Below the pieces are notes generated by a model. The model was not told the origin of the DNA. It did not search any database and saw only the letters and a program-made list of their open reading frames with translations. Of a stretch of 8,270 bases of DNA, positions 1 to 6,750 are shown one piece after another; the stretch's first letter is position 1, and each line of letters starts with the position of its first letter. Source of the DNA: an uncultured Lachnospiraceae bacterium (GTDB lineage: Bacteria > Bacillota > Clostridia > Lachnospirales > Lachnospiraceae); contig CAJUSS010000150.1 in the NCBI GenBank assembly GCA_910588895.1, forward strand, positions 1 through 8,270. The letters run 5' to 3'. Both the position numbers and the translations under genes were made by a program.

Positions 1-869
1 TTTTTGATCGTATGTCGGATATCCTCCCCATCTAAAGCCTTGACCTCTTCCTGGATCCGCAGCCAGATCCCACTTATCTCTCCCTCTAACCGATCCCCTT
101 CTTCGTCCACATATTTATCTGTCCTCCTATATACCCCATTTCCCATCTCGTCATGGATCTCCAATGCATATCGAAGGTTGACGGCATGTAATCTTTTGCG
201 CAGATCATATTTGAGTTTATATCGTCGGAATAACTTATGTCGTATCCTCTCATATCCATCGAGCAGCGATAGTGCTTCTTCATACGTGAGCATCTTTTTA
301 CCCTCATCCAGAAATACCTGGCTACTCTTTTTTTGATCGGTGCGCCCTAGATATGAGCATTTTCTCACTCCCTTTAAATCCTTTACCTCAAACGACACTT
401 GCGTATCCTCCGGCAGGCTGATCGCCTGCACTCCACACTGCCTTATCATCCTGGCCAGTTTAAGATCCTCCCCCATAGCCTCTTCGGCTGCTTGCAGCAC
501 CTGATCGGCCAGACGGTCCATCCCATAGTATATCCCATCCAGATCCCCTTTTAGCCTTTCCAGACGCTGCATAAGATCGTCGATATAGAGTGTATTGCTG
601 CAGTTGAACCACTGATCCAGCAGCTCCATCACGCACTGCCCCCGCCAGTCCCCTCTGACGATCTGCTCCCGGTCCACCGCCGCCTGTGCCAGCTGCCGCA
701 GCAGCTGGCACCGATCCTCGATCCTGGCCTGCTCGTTGACATCCGTGCTCGCCCGCTTTAGCCCCTGCAGGTAGGCAGCGATATCCCATAAAGCCCTGGC
801 GTAATAGGGCGACCTGCAGACCGGGAACGGCTCGATATATAGCTCTGCCCCCGCGTCATACTCTGTCAA
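1..869 (-). CDS. Helical protein with possible PAAR-like N-terminus (3' end outside window; frameshifted or TTG start)
   Basis: This frame is open from 932 to the window edge, and the stop is not seen. It has no ATG near its 5' end. The only early start is TTG at 869-867, which overlaps the stop of the preceding short ORF as TTGA, a common coupling arrangement. A -1 shift from that short ORF would also enter this frame. Near the start is an I-x-P-F-x-x-C-x-S-P pattern (IEPFPVCRSPYY), which resembles the N-I-x-P-F-G-x-C-x-S segment of DUF4280 PAAR-like proteins. The rest is rich in charged and amphipathic helix, with probable coiled-coil around LMQRLERLKGDLDG and a very basic stretch near HKLFRRYKLKYDLRKRL. 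GC falls toward the 3' end. By hand count the 60 bases at 601-660 have 38 G/C and those at 181-240 have 21. A PAAR-like tip carrying a variable C-terminal domain is one reading. I do not recognise the C-terminal part. Confidence 0.7.
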   Translation of the reverse strand, partial: MTEYDAGAELYIEPFPVCRSPYYARALWDIAAYLQGLKRASTDVNEQARIEDRCQLLRQLAQAAVDREQIVRGDWRGQCVMELLDQWFNCSNTLYIDDLMQRLERLKGDLDGIYYGMDRLADQVLQAAEEAMGEDLKLARMIRQCGVQAISLPEDTQVSFEVKDLKGVRKCSYLGRTDQKKSSQVFLDEGKKMLTYEEALSLLDGYERIRHKLFRRYKLKYDLRKRLHAVNLRYALEIHDEMGNGVYRRTDKYVDEEGDRLEGEISGIWLRIQEEVKALDGEDIRHTIK

Positions 870-1030
870 AAAAGCTTCATCCAGCCCAAAAGCCCCATTA
901 TTTGCGCCCCCAAGTGTACGATCCGATAGATCTTATAATTCTCTGTATCCCCCAGCTTATCAGCCGAAGGCTTATCTGTCATAGTACAGCATACCAATGC
1001 CCCATTGACCACCAGCTGTTCCTGGCTCAT
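866..1030 (-). CDS. Short 54-residue ORF resembling the N-terminus of DUF4280 PAAR-like proteins
   Basis: The ATG at 1030-1028 follows a good ribosome site (GAGGTGG, seven bases before the start), so translation very probably begins here. The product starts MSQEQLVVNGALVCCTMTDK. This fits the opening of DUF4280 PAAR-like proteins, which start with a short polar tail, then V-V-x-G-A, then C-x-x-G/D-x-x-S. Those proteins cap VgrG-type spikes, and this gene directly follows a VgrG-like gene. The frame stops at TGA 868-866 after only 54 residues, while the family normally runs to about 100-130. The matching continuation (I-x-P-F-x-x-C-x-S-P) lies in the -1 frame just downstream. I therefore think this is the 5' part of a gene broken or recoded within 911-866, although a separate short peptide coupled to the next gene cannot be excluded. 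Family assignment is from a few residues only. Confidence 0.5.
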   Translation of the reverse strand: MSQEQLVVNGALVCCTMTDKPSADKLGDTENYKIYRIVHLGAQIMGLLGWMKLF

Positions 1031-1094
1031 CGCTCCACCTCATCTCTCCACTTTGTCTCTCCACCTTGTCTCTCCGCCTTGTCTCTCCGCCTCA
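1031..1094 (-). repeat. Five-copy 13-base tandem repeat carrying Shine-Dalgarno-like cores
   Basis: Read on the minus strand, four 13-base units follow each other: TGAGGCGGAGAGA, CAAGGCGGAGAGA, CAAGGTGGAGAGA and CAAAGTGGAGAGA. A fifth, slightly degenerate 12-base unit (TGAGGTGGAGCG) directly abuts the ATG at 1030. The first unit contains the stop codon of the spike gene. Every unit holds a GGCGGAGAG- or GGTGGAG-like core that could pair with the 3' end of 16S rRNA, but only the last is correctly spaced for the start. The repeat fills the whole gap between the spike gene and the PAAR-like ORF. Copy number could alter ribosome loading, or this may be a slippage product without a role. Confidence 0.9.
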
Positions 1095-2774
1095 CTCCCT
1101 CCGCCATGAGATCTGGGCCATCCTGTCCATGTATGGCCTATCTGGATCTAAGACAGCCGGGATACCGGCTCGTATCTTTGCCTCTATCCCGTCCAGCTCT
1201 CCCAAGGGAATGCCGCCCATGACCGCACAGGCGACCGTCTCCAGCTCGCGGATGACCAGATAGTCTGCCATGCTCCGCTCCCGCCCTATGGTCCTGTGCC
1301 GGACCGCGCTCAGCCGGTATCTGGGCGAACGGAATGTGACCCGCCTGCCTTTGATCTCCATGCTGTCCCCATCCCCATCTTTTAGGAAAACGCTGTTTCG
1401 TGAGGCGATGCCCACATCCTCACCTGTGAGCCGGATCCTCCCCCTGGCTTGGAGACAGATCCTCGTCCCGCTCCTAAGGCTGATCCCCTGACTGTCCTTT
1501 ATCCTCATCCGAGCCCCTTTCCCCCTTACCGAAAAGAGCATCTGGTCCGGGTCCATCCCCATCATCACCCCGGAAGGCAGCTCCATCACCTTCTCCTCAT
1601 GATCCGGGTAGACGATCCCTTTTTGGATACTGTCGATCACCATCCCGTGAGACTCTTCCGGTCCCGGGAAGTACAGCGACACCTTCGCTCCCGGCTCCGG
1701 CATAGAATAAAGGAGGTTCCCTGTGATCGGTACATAGTCAAAGGCAAACCACTTTGCGGCCGCGGCAGGCTGCCGCTCATCGATATCCAGATGGAGCTTG
1801 ATCTTTTCCCCCTCTGTCTGCAGGACACGCCCCGGAAACGCCGCACCACATAAACGGTCATTTTTGATCTCCTCCCACCGTGTCTGCTCACTGCCCAGCT
1901 GATAGGCCGAGACCAACATCCCCTTTTCCAGTTTGATCTCCTTTTGGAGGACGACCCACCTTCTCTTTTTAAAGATGATCTTATCCCCCAGCCGGAAGTC
2001 TTTATCGGTCGAGACCTTATAGCTGGCAAAAGCCTCTGTCGGCATCCCCTCCCTTTTTCTCTCCCTGGCCCTCTTGTAGTCAACCTCTGCCCTGTAAGGG
2101 CATGTATCCTCCAATGTATACTCTCGTCCGGTCACCACCCCTATGGACAGCTGCGGGAAAGGATCGGTCACCTCCGGGATGAGGATCGTCCTCAATGTAC
2201 TGGCGATCCTCTTTAAAAACTGCCAGTCGGTCTCCTGATATTGGAACAGCGGACATCCCGGCCGTTTGTCCGCCTCTTTTATCCCTATGACCGTTCGGTC
2301 CTCCCCTGCTATCTCTTTCCATATATCTCTGTAAGTCATGGACACATCCTGGAACATCCGCGTTCTTCTCTCCTGATCGAACCGGATCGTCCCGGACACT
2401 GCCGTCAGGCGCAGATAAAGGATCCCTCCCCGCTCTTCTCTCTCAACCCTTGTGAGACCGGCCGGATGGCCATGATGGGATACCTGGAGGGTATTCCTTG
2501 TGAAACCGGCCGAACGGCCATAATGGGATGCCTGGAAGGTATACTGCGTGATATAGCCCGCAAAAAGGGACATCTGCCCCGCTCCCTCATCGGACAGGAC
2601 CCGGATGATCGCCCCTCTTAAGTCCACCCGCTCATCGACCGTCTTTTGGTCGGCCATCCCCTCGATCCGAAGGCATCCATGCTGGCCGACCTCTATGTCC
2701 GCTTTAAATGACAGGATCTCCACAAACCGGACCGGCCCTTCTATCTCCACACACTCTCTTTCACTTCTCCCCAT
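1092..2774 (-). CDS. VgrG/Pvc8-family contractile-injection spike protein
   Basis: The 560-residue product has the order expected of a fused gp27-gp5 spike. Residues about 15-310 are a gp27/GPD-like ring region, with the typical Y-x-E-x-D-W-x-F-L-x-R-I-A motif at 179-191. Residues about 310-385 form a gp5-like OB-fold, running from CGAAFPGRV through P-x-x-G-A-K-V-S-L-Y-F-P-G to MVIDSIQ. Residues about 408-490 are short alternating beta repeats like a trimeric spike, followed by a 60-residue tail. In this family the trimer sits at the tip of a contractile tube and carries effectors. I chose the ATG at 2774-2772, which overlaps the Hsp70-like gene by 14 bases, because the conserved fold starts just after it. 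A TTG at 2831 would add 19 residues read inside the upstream gene. No strong ribosome site precedes the ATG, so coupling is likely. Residues 78-109 are a perfect-length tandem duplication. Confidence 0.87.
   Translation of the reverse strand: MGRSERECVEIEGPVRFVEILSFKADIEVGQHGCLRIEGMADQKTVDERVDLRGAIIRVLSDEGAGQMSLFAGYITQYTFQASHYGRSAGFTRNTLQVSHHGHPAGLTRVEREERGGILYLRLTAVSGTIRFDQERRTRMFQDVSMTYRDIWKEIAGEDRTVIGIKEADKRPGCPLFQYQETDWQFLKRIASTLRTILIPEVTDPFPQLSIGVVTGREYTLEDTCPYRAEVDYKRARERKREGMPTEAFASYKVSTDKDFRLGDKIIFKKRRWVVLQKEIKLEKGMLVSAYQLGSEQTRWEEIKNDRLCGAAFPGRVLQTEGEKIKLHLDIDERQPAAAAKWFAFDYVPITGNLLYSMPEPGAKVSLYFPGPEESHGMVIDSIQKGIVYPDHEEKVMELPSGVMMGMDPDQMLFSVRGKGARMRIKDSQGISLRSGTRICLQARGRIRLTGEDVGIASRNSVFLKDGDGDSMEIKGRRVTFRSPRYRLSAVRHRTIGRERSMADYLVIRELETVACAVMGGIPLGELDGIEAKIRAGIPAVLDPDRPYMDRMAQISWRRE
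2448..2543 (-). repeat. 48-base in-frame tandem duplication inside the spike gene
   Basis: Bases 2448-2495 and 2496-2543 are two adjacent copies of a 48-base unit that differ at a handful of positions. They encode two 16-residue units in the spike protein, YTFQASHYGRSAGFTR (78-93) and NTLQVSHHGHPAGLTR (94-109). The shared pattern is x-T-x-Q-x-S-H-x-G-x-x-A-G-x-T-R. Most differences change the residue, so the copies have diverged since duplication. The unit lies in the gp27-like ring region, between strands that otherwise look conserved. Confidence 0.93.
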
Positions 2775-5424
2775 CAAAAAAGTTCTGTATCCACCGCTCG
2801 TCTTCAAAATAAAATCTGGCCTCCCTCCCAAGGTACAAGCTCCCGTCCTTCCGATATACCGGCACCACAGAAAATGCCCATTCCGCCGGCTCAGCCCACA
2901 CGAAGAACTTCACCTCCCGGTCCACGATCGCGTCTGTATCCGCCTGCAGGATGTGCTCCCCATACCTCTCCCGGATCTCTTCGTAGAGCAGCTCATCAAA
3001 ATCCGTCAGGGCGCTGCGGCAGGTGTATTGATAACGCTCTTTCCCATCCACATCCTTCAGATACAGCTTTAACGTCAGATCCTCCATATTCCTGGAGATC
3101 GTCCCGCTCTTCCTGCTCCGCTGCAGATAGTGGATGAGCACCACCTCTTCCCCATTATGGGTAAATGCCGTGATCGTATAGGGGAGTGCGGGATCTTCTG
3201 TCCGGATCTTGATATCCGCGAACCCATACCGCTTATCCTTCAGATAGCGCAATGCTCCGTCCACACAGGTCATCTTCAGCCCAAGGTCTTGGGACGGATC
3301 CCCGCTCTTTTTCTTAAACTGGATGGTCCTTCCCGGCACAAATTCCTTTAAGGCATCACGGAAGATGCCGATCTTACAGGATTGGCCGGTCAGCTTGATG
3401 ATCGAATACTCTTCCAGCTCATCTTCCTCATACATATGTCCCATGAACCGCCGGATGACCCCATAGATATCCGCCTTCAGGAGCAGCTCCAGCTCATAGA
3501 TACTGATGTAGACCACAGGGGTCTCCTTGAGGATCTCCATATCCCCGCCTCTGCAGACAGACAACTTCCATTTGTCCACCGGTATCCAGGAAGTGGCGCT
3601 CTCTGCCACCTCCTTGGAGGACAAAGCCACACGGAGCGTCCCAATATGGTCATAAAAGCATTTTTTCACCTTCTCTGCCAGATGGAACAGGAGATAAAAA
3701 TTGTTCCTCACCCTGCAATATCCTTCCCGGCTCTTATGCTCGAAGGCCTTGAACCGGGTCGGGATGACCGCCTCCGCCTTCCCATACGCCTCTTCCAGCT
3801 CCCGATAGACCGCGCTCTCTCCGTACCGGTCCACATAGCGGAACACATCCATATCATACCCGGCCAGGATCTGCTGCGTGGATCTTTCGCCTGTTGGACC
3901 TAGACACTCGACGAGCCTGAGCTTTATGAGCTGCATGATCCGGTAGGTCAGGTTGTTCCCGCCAAGATCGGTATCCCCATTCTCGTAAGCTGTGTCGATC
4001 TGGATCTGATAAGCCACACGCCTGTCCCACAGGCGGAAACGGCAGGAGCAGAGGTCTGTGGTCCCCCCGCCACAATCGATGATCAGTGCTCTGTACTCTG
4101 CCCCATCTTCTACGGTCCCGCTGTCGATCATCTCGGAGATCGTATCGTAGAGGACCGCCACACCCTCATCGATCATATCCTTTTGTTCCACCGTGTATCC
4201 CGGCAGGAGCTCCGCGAACGACCGGCCGGACCGTTCCTTCTGTTTCACCGGGCAGGAGATATGGATACGCTCCACTTTACATTTAAAGCGGTCGCTGACC
4301 GCCTGGATCACATAGAGGAGATAGGCTCTCAGGATCTCTTTTCTCGCGATCTGCTCATGTTTCCCCCGGCGGTCCGTGACCTCCTCCATCCGATCAAGAT
4401 CCCCGACCCATCGTTTGATATCGTAGGAAACATAGAAACCCTCATCGATGTAACTGGCATCCGCCAAACAGAGGGCATCATACCCGAACAAGAACTCCGG
4501 CCCATCCTCCCCCAGCTCCCGGATCCCCACCACACTGGGCAATAACATGGTCTCCTGCTGGGAGGATGGATCGTAGAACAGCGCGTGATCGATCGCATCC
4601 ATCCTAAGCCCGCGCTCCCCGTCACAGAGCCCGGCTTTTTCGAAAAACTGCGCATCCAGATACACACCCGCCGTGGTATTGGATGTGCCAAGATCGATGG
4701 CCATGGGCATGGACAAAGGGATCGGATCCTTCACCTCAAGGTCCAGCAGCGGGATGCGATATACCTCCAAACATGCCGGGGACCTGCCGGCGGCAGCTCT
4801 CCTGTCTGCGGAGGCATCCGATCCGCCATCCGATCCGCCATGATAGAGATGATAGATCAGCTCCGACTCTCTGCGCCGCAGGCAATAAAGGCTGTAGTCC
4901 TTCACTTTGGCCTGTCGGCAGGGGATCTTGGCATCCTTTGTCAGATAGAGACGGTCCGTCCTGGCCCCCAGCGGGACCACGTTCAGCACGGTACAGACGG
5001 TCCCGTCCCCGCCTACCACGAACGCGTTCGTCCCCGCCAGCTCCTTATCATAGGGCAGCGTCAGCTCATCATAGATACCGATGGCCAGCCCCTTATAGAC
5101 CGTGATCTTGGCACTGCAGGTGAGGCGCAGGTCCTGACGCTCTTTGAGCCGTGTCGTCTTGAACAGCTCCTCCACCACCTGCAGTCCAGCCTCATCCGGT
5201 CTCTGGATCAAGAGATAGCCGTCAGCTCCCCGATACCGCATGATCACCCGTATGAGCTCCTCCTTATCCATGGGATCTGTGATCCCCCGGATCAGCTTCT
5301 CCCTGCGGCAGATCTCCCGCAGCTGGAAGGTGGTCATCCCCAGCAGGTCCCCCCGGTGGTACCGGGTAACCCCTCGTTCCCCTCTCCCCGTATCCTGTTT
5401 CAATACATATCCATATCGGTCCAT
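2761..5424 (-). CDS. Hsp70/actin-fold ATPase with SAP/Rho-N-like N-terminal segment
   Basis: The 887-residue protein has a complete Hsp70-type nucleotide site starting at residue 243. Phosphate-1 is IDLGTSNT (243-250). D-I-K-R-W-V-G at 335-341 matches the DnaK I-K-R-L-I-G lysine (K337). E420 in IDEGVAVL matches DnaK Glu171. Phosphate-2 is IIDCGGGTTDL (448-458), GDTDLGG (483-489) matches DnaK GDTHLGG, and IKLTGQSCKIGIF (676-688) is the adenosine motif. About 230 residues separate phosphate-2 from the adenosine motif, against about 140 in DnaK, so subdomain II is enlarged. No classical substrate-binding domain follows, only about 190 unrecognised residues. Residues about 26-66 resemble a SAP/HeH/Rho-N helical module, and 67-240 are unrecognised apart from a low-complexity GGSD/Ala-rich linker at 196-216. 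The start lies 13 bases after the upstream stop, behind GGGGGAT. Its place between the toxin module and the spike gene suggests an effector or spike chaperone (inference). Confidence 0.88.
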   Translation of the reverse strand: MDRYGYVLKQDTGRGERGVTRYHRGDLLGMTTFQLREICRREKLIRGITDPMDKEELIRVIMRYRGADGYLLIQRPDEAGLQVVEELFKTTRLKERQDLRLTCSAKITVYKGLAIGIYDELTLPYDKELAGTNAFVVGGDGTVCTVLNVVPLGARTDRLYLTKDAKIPCRQAKVKDYSLYCLRRRESELIYHLYHGGSDGGSDASADRRAAAGRSPACLEVYRIPLLDLEVKDPIPLSMPMAIDLGTSNTTAGVYLDAQFFEKAGLCDGERGLRMDAIDHALFYDPSSQQETMLLPSVVGIRELGEDGPEFLFGYDALCLADASYIDEGFYVSYDIKRWVGDLDRMEEVTDRRGKHEQIARKEILRAYLLYVIQAVSDRFKCKVERIHISCPVKQKERSGRSFAELLPGYTVEQKDMIDEGVAVLYDTISEMIDSGTVEDGAEYRALIIDCGGGTTDLCSCRFRLWDRRVAYQIQIDTAYENGDTDLGGNNLTYRIMQLIKLRLVECLGPTGERSTQQILAGYDMDVFRYVDRYGESAVYRELEEAYGKAEAVIPTRFKAFEHKSREGYCRVRNNFYLLFHLAEKVKKCFYDHIGTLRVALSSKEVAESATSWIPVDKWKLSVCRGGDMEILKETPVVYISIYELELLLKADIYGVIRRFMGHMYEEDELEEYSIIKLTGQSCKIGIFRDALKEFVPGRTIQFKKKSGDPSQDLGLKMTCVDGALRYLKDKRYGFADIKIRTEDPALPYTITAFTHNGEEVVLIHYLQRSRKSGTISRNMEDLTLKLYLKDVDGKERYQYTCRSALTDFDELLYEEIRERYGEHILQADTDAIVDREVKFFVWAEPAEWAFSVVPVYRKDGSLYLGREARFYFEDERWIQNFFDGEK
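4815..4838 (-). repeat. Perfect 12-base tandem duplication in the ATPase linker
   Basis: Two exact 12-base copies (CATCCGATCCGC on the plus strand) encode GGSDGGSD at about residues 197-203 of the Hsp70-like protein. The repeat lies in the Gly/Ser/Ala/Arg linker just before the ATPase domain. Length changes here would alter only linker length, so it is probably neutral. Confidence 0.85.
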
Positions 5425-5437
5425 AGTCCATCCCCCA

Positions 5438-6235
5438 TCAATCGATGATGATCCTGCGCTTTTCTTTTTTATCCCTGCCCATCTCCCGGCCGCTATGGCT
5501 GAACCTCTCAGCTATGGCCCGCAGCGCCTGGTAGCAGGACAGGATGTCTTCTCCCTGTGTCTCTGCCGGGATCGCCGCCTGTACGCCTGTACGCCTGCGG
5601 ATATAGGCCTGCAGCGCGGCCACGGGCACAGCCCCCGGGCAGCTAAGGCACAGATAGGCGAACGCGCAGTCCTCCGACCGGCTGTCGCCGCTCTCTAAGA
5701 TCAGCTCTGCCAGATACCGGGTGACCGCCGGAGCCACCGACCTCCCGCCCAGCCCGCCCCAGTCGGCATGGGTCAGGTCCACGGTGTCATAGGCTGTCTC
5801 CATGTCCGCAAAGCCGGTATAACGGTCCCTGAGCTGTGCGCCCTCCCGCAGGAAAAAGCGGCAGAGTTCAAAAGCCGTCCCCTTCCCCACATCCGCCTCC
5901 CCTGTCTCCAGGGCGATCCCGGCCCGATAGGCTACATAGTCTGGAGAAGAACGGTCCTCCCAGATCCGCAGCCGCAGGTACTGTACCTCTCCCTTTGGGC
6001 CATAGGGGACCCGCTCCTCCTCTTCGAGCAGGAAGATGAAGGAGCCGTACTTGATCAGGCCCGGCCTCACTGCCAGCTCATCCCCACAGACGCGGATGTC
6101 GCACCCCTGCAAGAGACCCTGGCCATAGTCCTGGTATCGCAGCTGCAGCTGGGCAAAGGAAATGTCCCTGAGCGACCATAGCAGCTCTTTTTTTAGTATC
6201 CTGTTCTGTCCGAACAGGGGGTATAGGTTCTGCAT
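5438..6235 (-). CDS. Conserved-looking 265-residue protein of the injection-system operon, family not recognised
   Basis: The ATG at 6235-6233 has a textbook ribosome site (AAGGAG, seven bases upstream), which decides the start. The 43-base overlap with the upstream gene is therefore real. The protein has no signal peptide or membrane segment. Residues about 1-35 are helical (MQNLYPLFGQNRILKKELLW), and 36-95 look like a beta-rich domain with G-C-D-I-x-V, L-x-V-x-P-G-L-I-K-Y-G and YLRLRIW strands. Residues about 100-180 have acidic and aromatic patches, including F-A-D-M-E-T-A-Y-D-T. The rest is helical and Cys/Ala-rich, ending in a basic tail (GRDKKEKRRIIID). The N-terminal layout, with a helix and then a strand-rich 'G-x-x-x-x-P-G' unit, is faintly like TssK or other baseplate/receptor-binding shell domains, but this is only a guess. 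Lying between the toxin/immunity pair and the ATPase, it could be an adaptor that hands the Rhs effector to the ATPase or the spike. Confidence 0.85.
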   Translation of the reverse strand: MQNLYPLFGQNRILKKELLWSLRDISFAQLQLRYQDYGQGLLQGCDIRVCGDELAVRPGLIKYGSFIFLLEEEERVPYGPKGEVQYLRLRIWEDRSSPDYVAYRAGIALETGEADVGKGTAFELCRFFLREGAQLRDRYTGFADMETAYDTVDLTHADWGGLGGRSVAPAVTRYLAELILESGDSRSEDCAFAYLCLSCPGAVPVAALQAYIRRRTGVQAAIPAETQGEDILSCYQALRAIAERFSHSGREMGRDKKEKRRIIID

Positions 6236-6738
6236 ATAAAAACTCCTTTTTCGTAAAAACTATCTCTTTCCTTAGCTGCATCCACCATGCGCTCCCCCTC
6301 TTTCCCACAATAGATGATCTGGATCTCCCGCTCGGTATGGACCGGAAAAAATATGCCCTCCTGCTCTTTGCGGACCGCATTTATATACAGACCGATCTCT
6401 TTCCTCCCCCACATTTCTATACTCCGGAACTGGAACTCCCATCTCCTTTCTTTTGTGTCCCCCGCAGCACTTTGCCCTTCTGCCATTTTCGCATAAGATC
6501 GTATCACGTCATCCGAGTGATCGTACATAGATAATGGCCATTCCGCATCTTGTACAAAAACATACCCTCCGATCAGTGCCCCTACATAATGCACCAACGG
6601 CTCGATATCTCGATATTGTTCTTCTTTTTCTCCTCTTTTACGTAAAAGATCCCTTCTCACCGCGATACAATGTCCCGTCAGGTCGATGACCATGATACTG
6701 GCCATCGCCATGAGACACCCAAATTTTATCTTTGCCAT
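6193..6738 (-). CDS. Candidate immunity protein for the Rhs amidase toxin
   Basis: I start the gene at the ATG at 6738-6736, because GGGGAGGAAG lies immediately before it. An in-frame start 42 bases further up would lie inside the toxin gene and lacks a site. The 181-residue product begins MAKIKFGCLMAMASIMVIDL. This could be a buried beta strand or a weak hydrophobic segment, but it is not a convincing signal peptide or lipobox. The middle is rich in charged residues (RKRGEKEEQYRD), and W66, W100 and W110 mark a compact soluble fold. The family is not recognised. The immunity call rests on position: it lies 10 bases after the toxin stop, is small, is lower in GC than the operon core, and is encoded on the same strand. 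Its 3' end overlaps the next gene by 43 bases. It could instead be an effector adaptor. Confidence 0.75.
   Translation of the reverse strand: MAKIKFGCLMAMASIMVIDLTGHCIAVRRDLLRKRGEKEEQYRDIEPLVHYVGALIGGYVFVQDAEWPLSMYDHSDDVIRSYAKMAEGQSAAGDTKERRWEFQFRSIEMWGRKEIGLYINAVRKEQEGIFFPVHTEREIQIIYCGKEGERMVDAAKERDSFYEKGVFICRTYTPCSDRTGY
6243..6248 (-). promoter_or_regulatory. Ribosome binding site of the 265-residue gene
   Basis: AAGGAG on the minus strand lies seven bases before the ATG at 6235. It sits inside the coding sequence of the upstream candidate immunity gene, and it fixes the start of the overlapping gene. Confidence 0.85.
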
Positions 6739-6750
6739 CTTCCTCCCCTT
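6739..6750 (-). promoter_or_regulatory. Ribosome binding site of the candidate immunity gene
   Basis: The purine-only run AAGGGGAGGAAG on the minus strand directly precedes the ATG at 6738. It includes the last two bases of the toxin's TAA stop codon. Its strength and overlap with the toxin stop suggest coupled and efficient translation of the immunity gene. Confidence 0.75.

Noticed and set aside
4..336. Plus-strand open frame at the left edge
   Set aside because: It is antisense to the long minus-strand frame that continues the PAAR-like gene. The product is Ser/Leu-rich and resembles no protein family.
460..789. Minus-strand 109-residue open frame with a Gly/Ala/Arg-rich product
   Set aside because: It is an alternative frame of the same region in which another minus-strand frame stays open for over 900 bases with more natural composition.
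2775..2831. Longer start for the spike gene at TTG 2831
   Set aside because: The extra 19 residues are read within the upstream gene's conserved end and do not extend the spike fold. The ATG at 2774 overlaps by only 14 bases.
4585..5448. Long plus-strand open frame of 287 residues
   Set aside because: It lies antisense to the Hsp70-like gene, whose motifs are unambiguous. It has a low-complexity, Pro/Arg/His-rich product and no ribosome site. It arises from the GC-rich codon pattern of the real gene.
5581..5596. Two copies of the 8-base unit GTACGCCT
   Set aside because: The copies lie inside a conserved-looking coding region with an intact frame. A true 8-base duplication would have broken it, so this is probably chance.
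6667..6738. Possible lipobox (FGC or TGHC) or signal peptide in the 181-residue protein
   Set aside because: Neither cysteine has the Leu at -3 with a small residue at -1 that a lipobox needs, and the hydrophobic stretch is interrupted by Asp and His.
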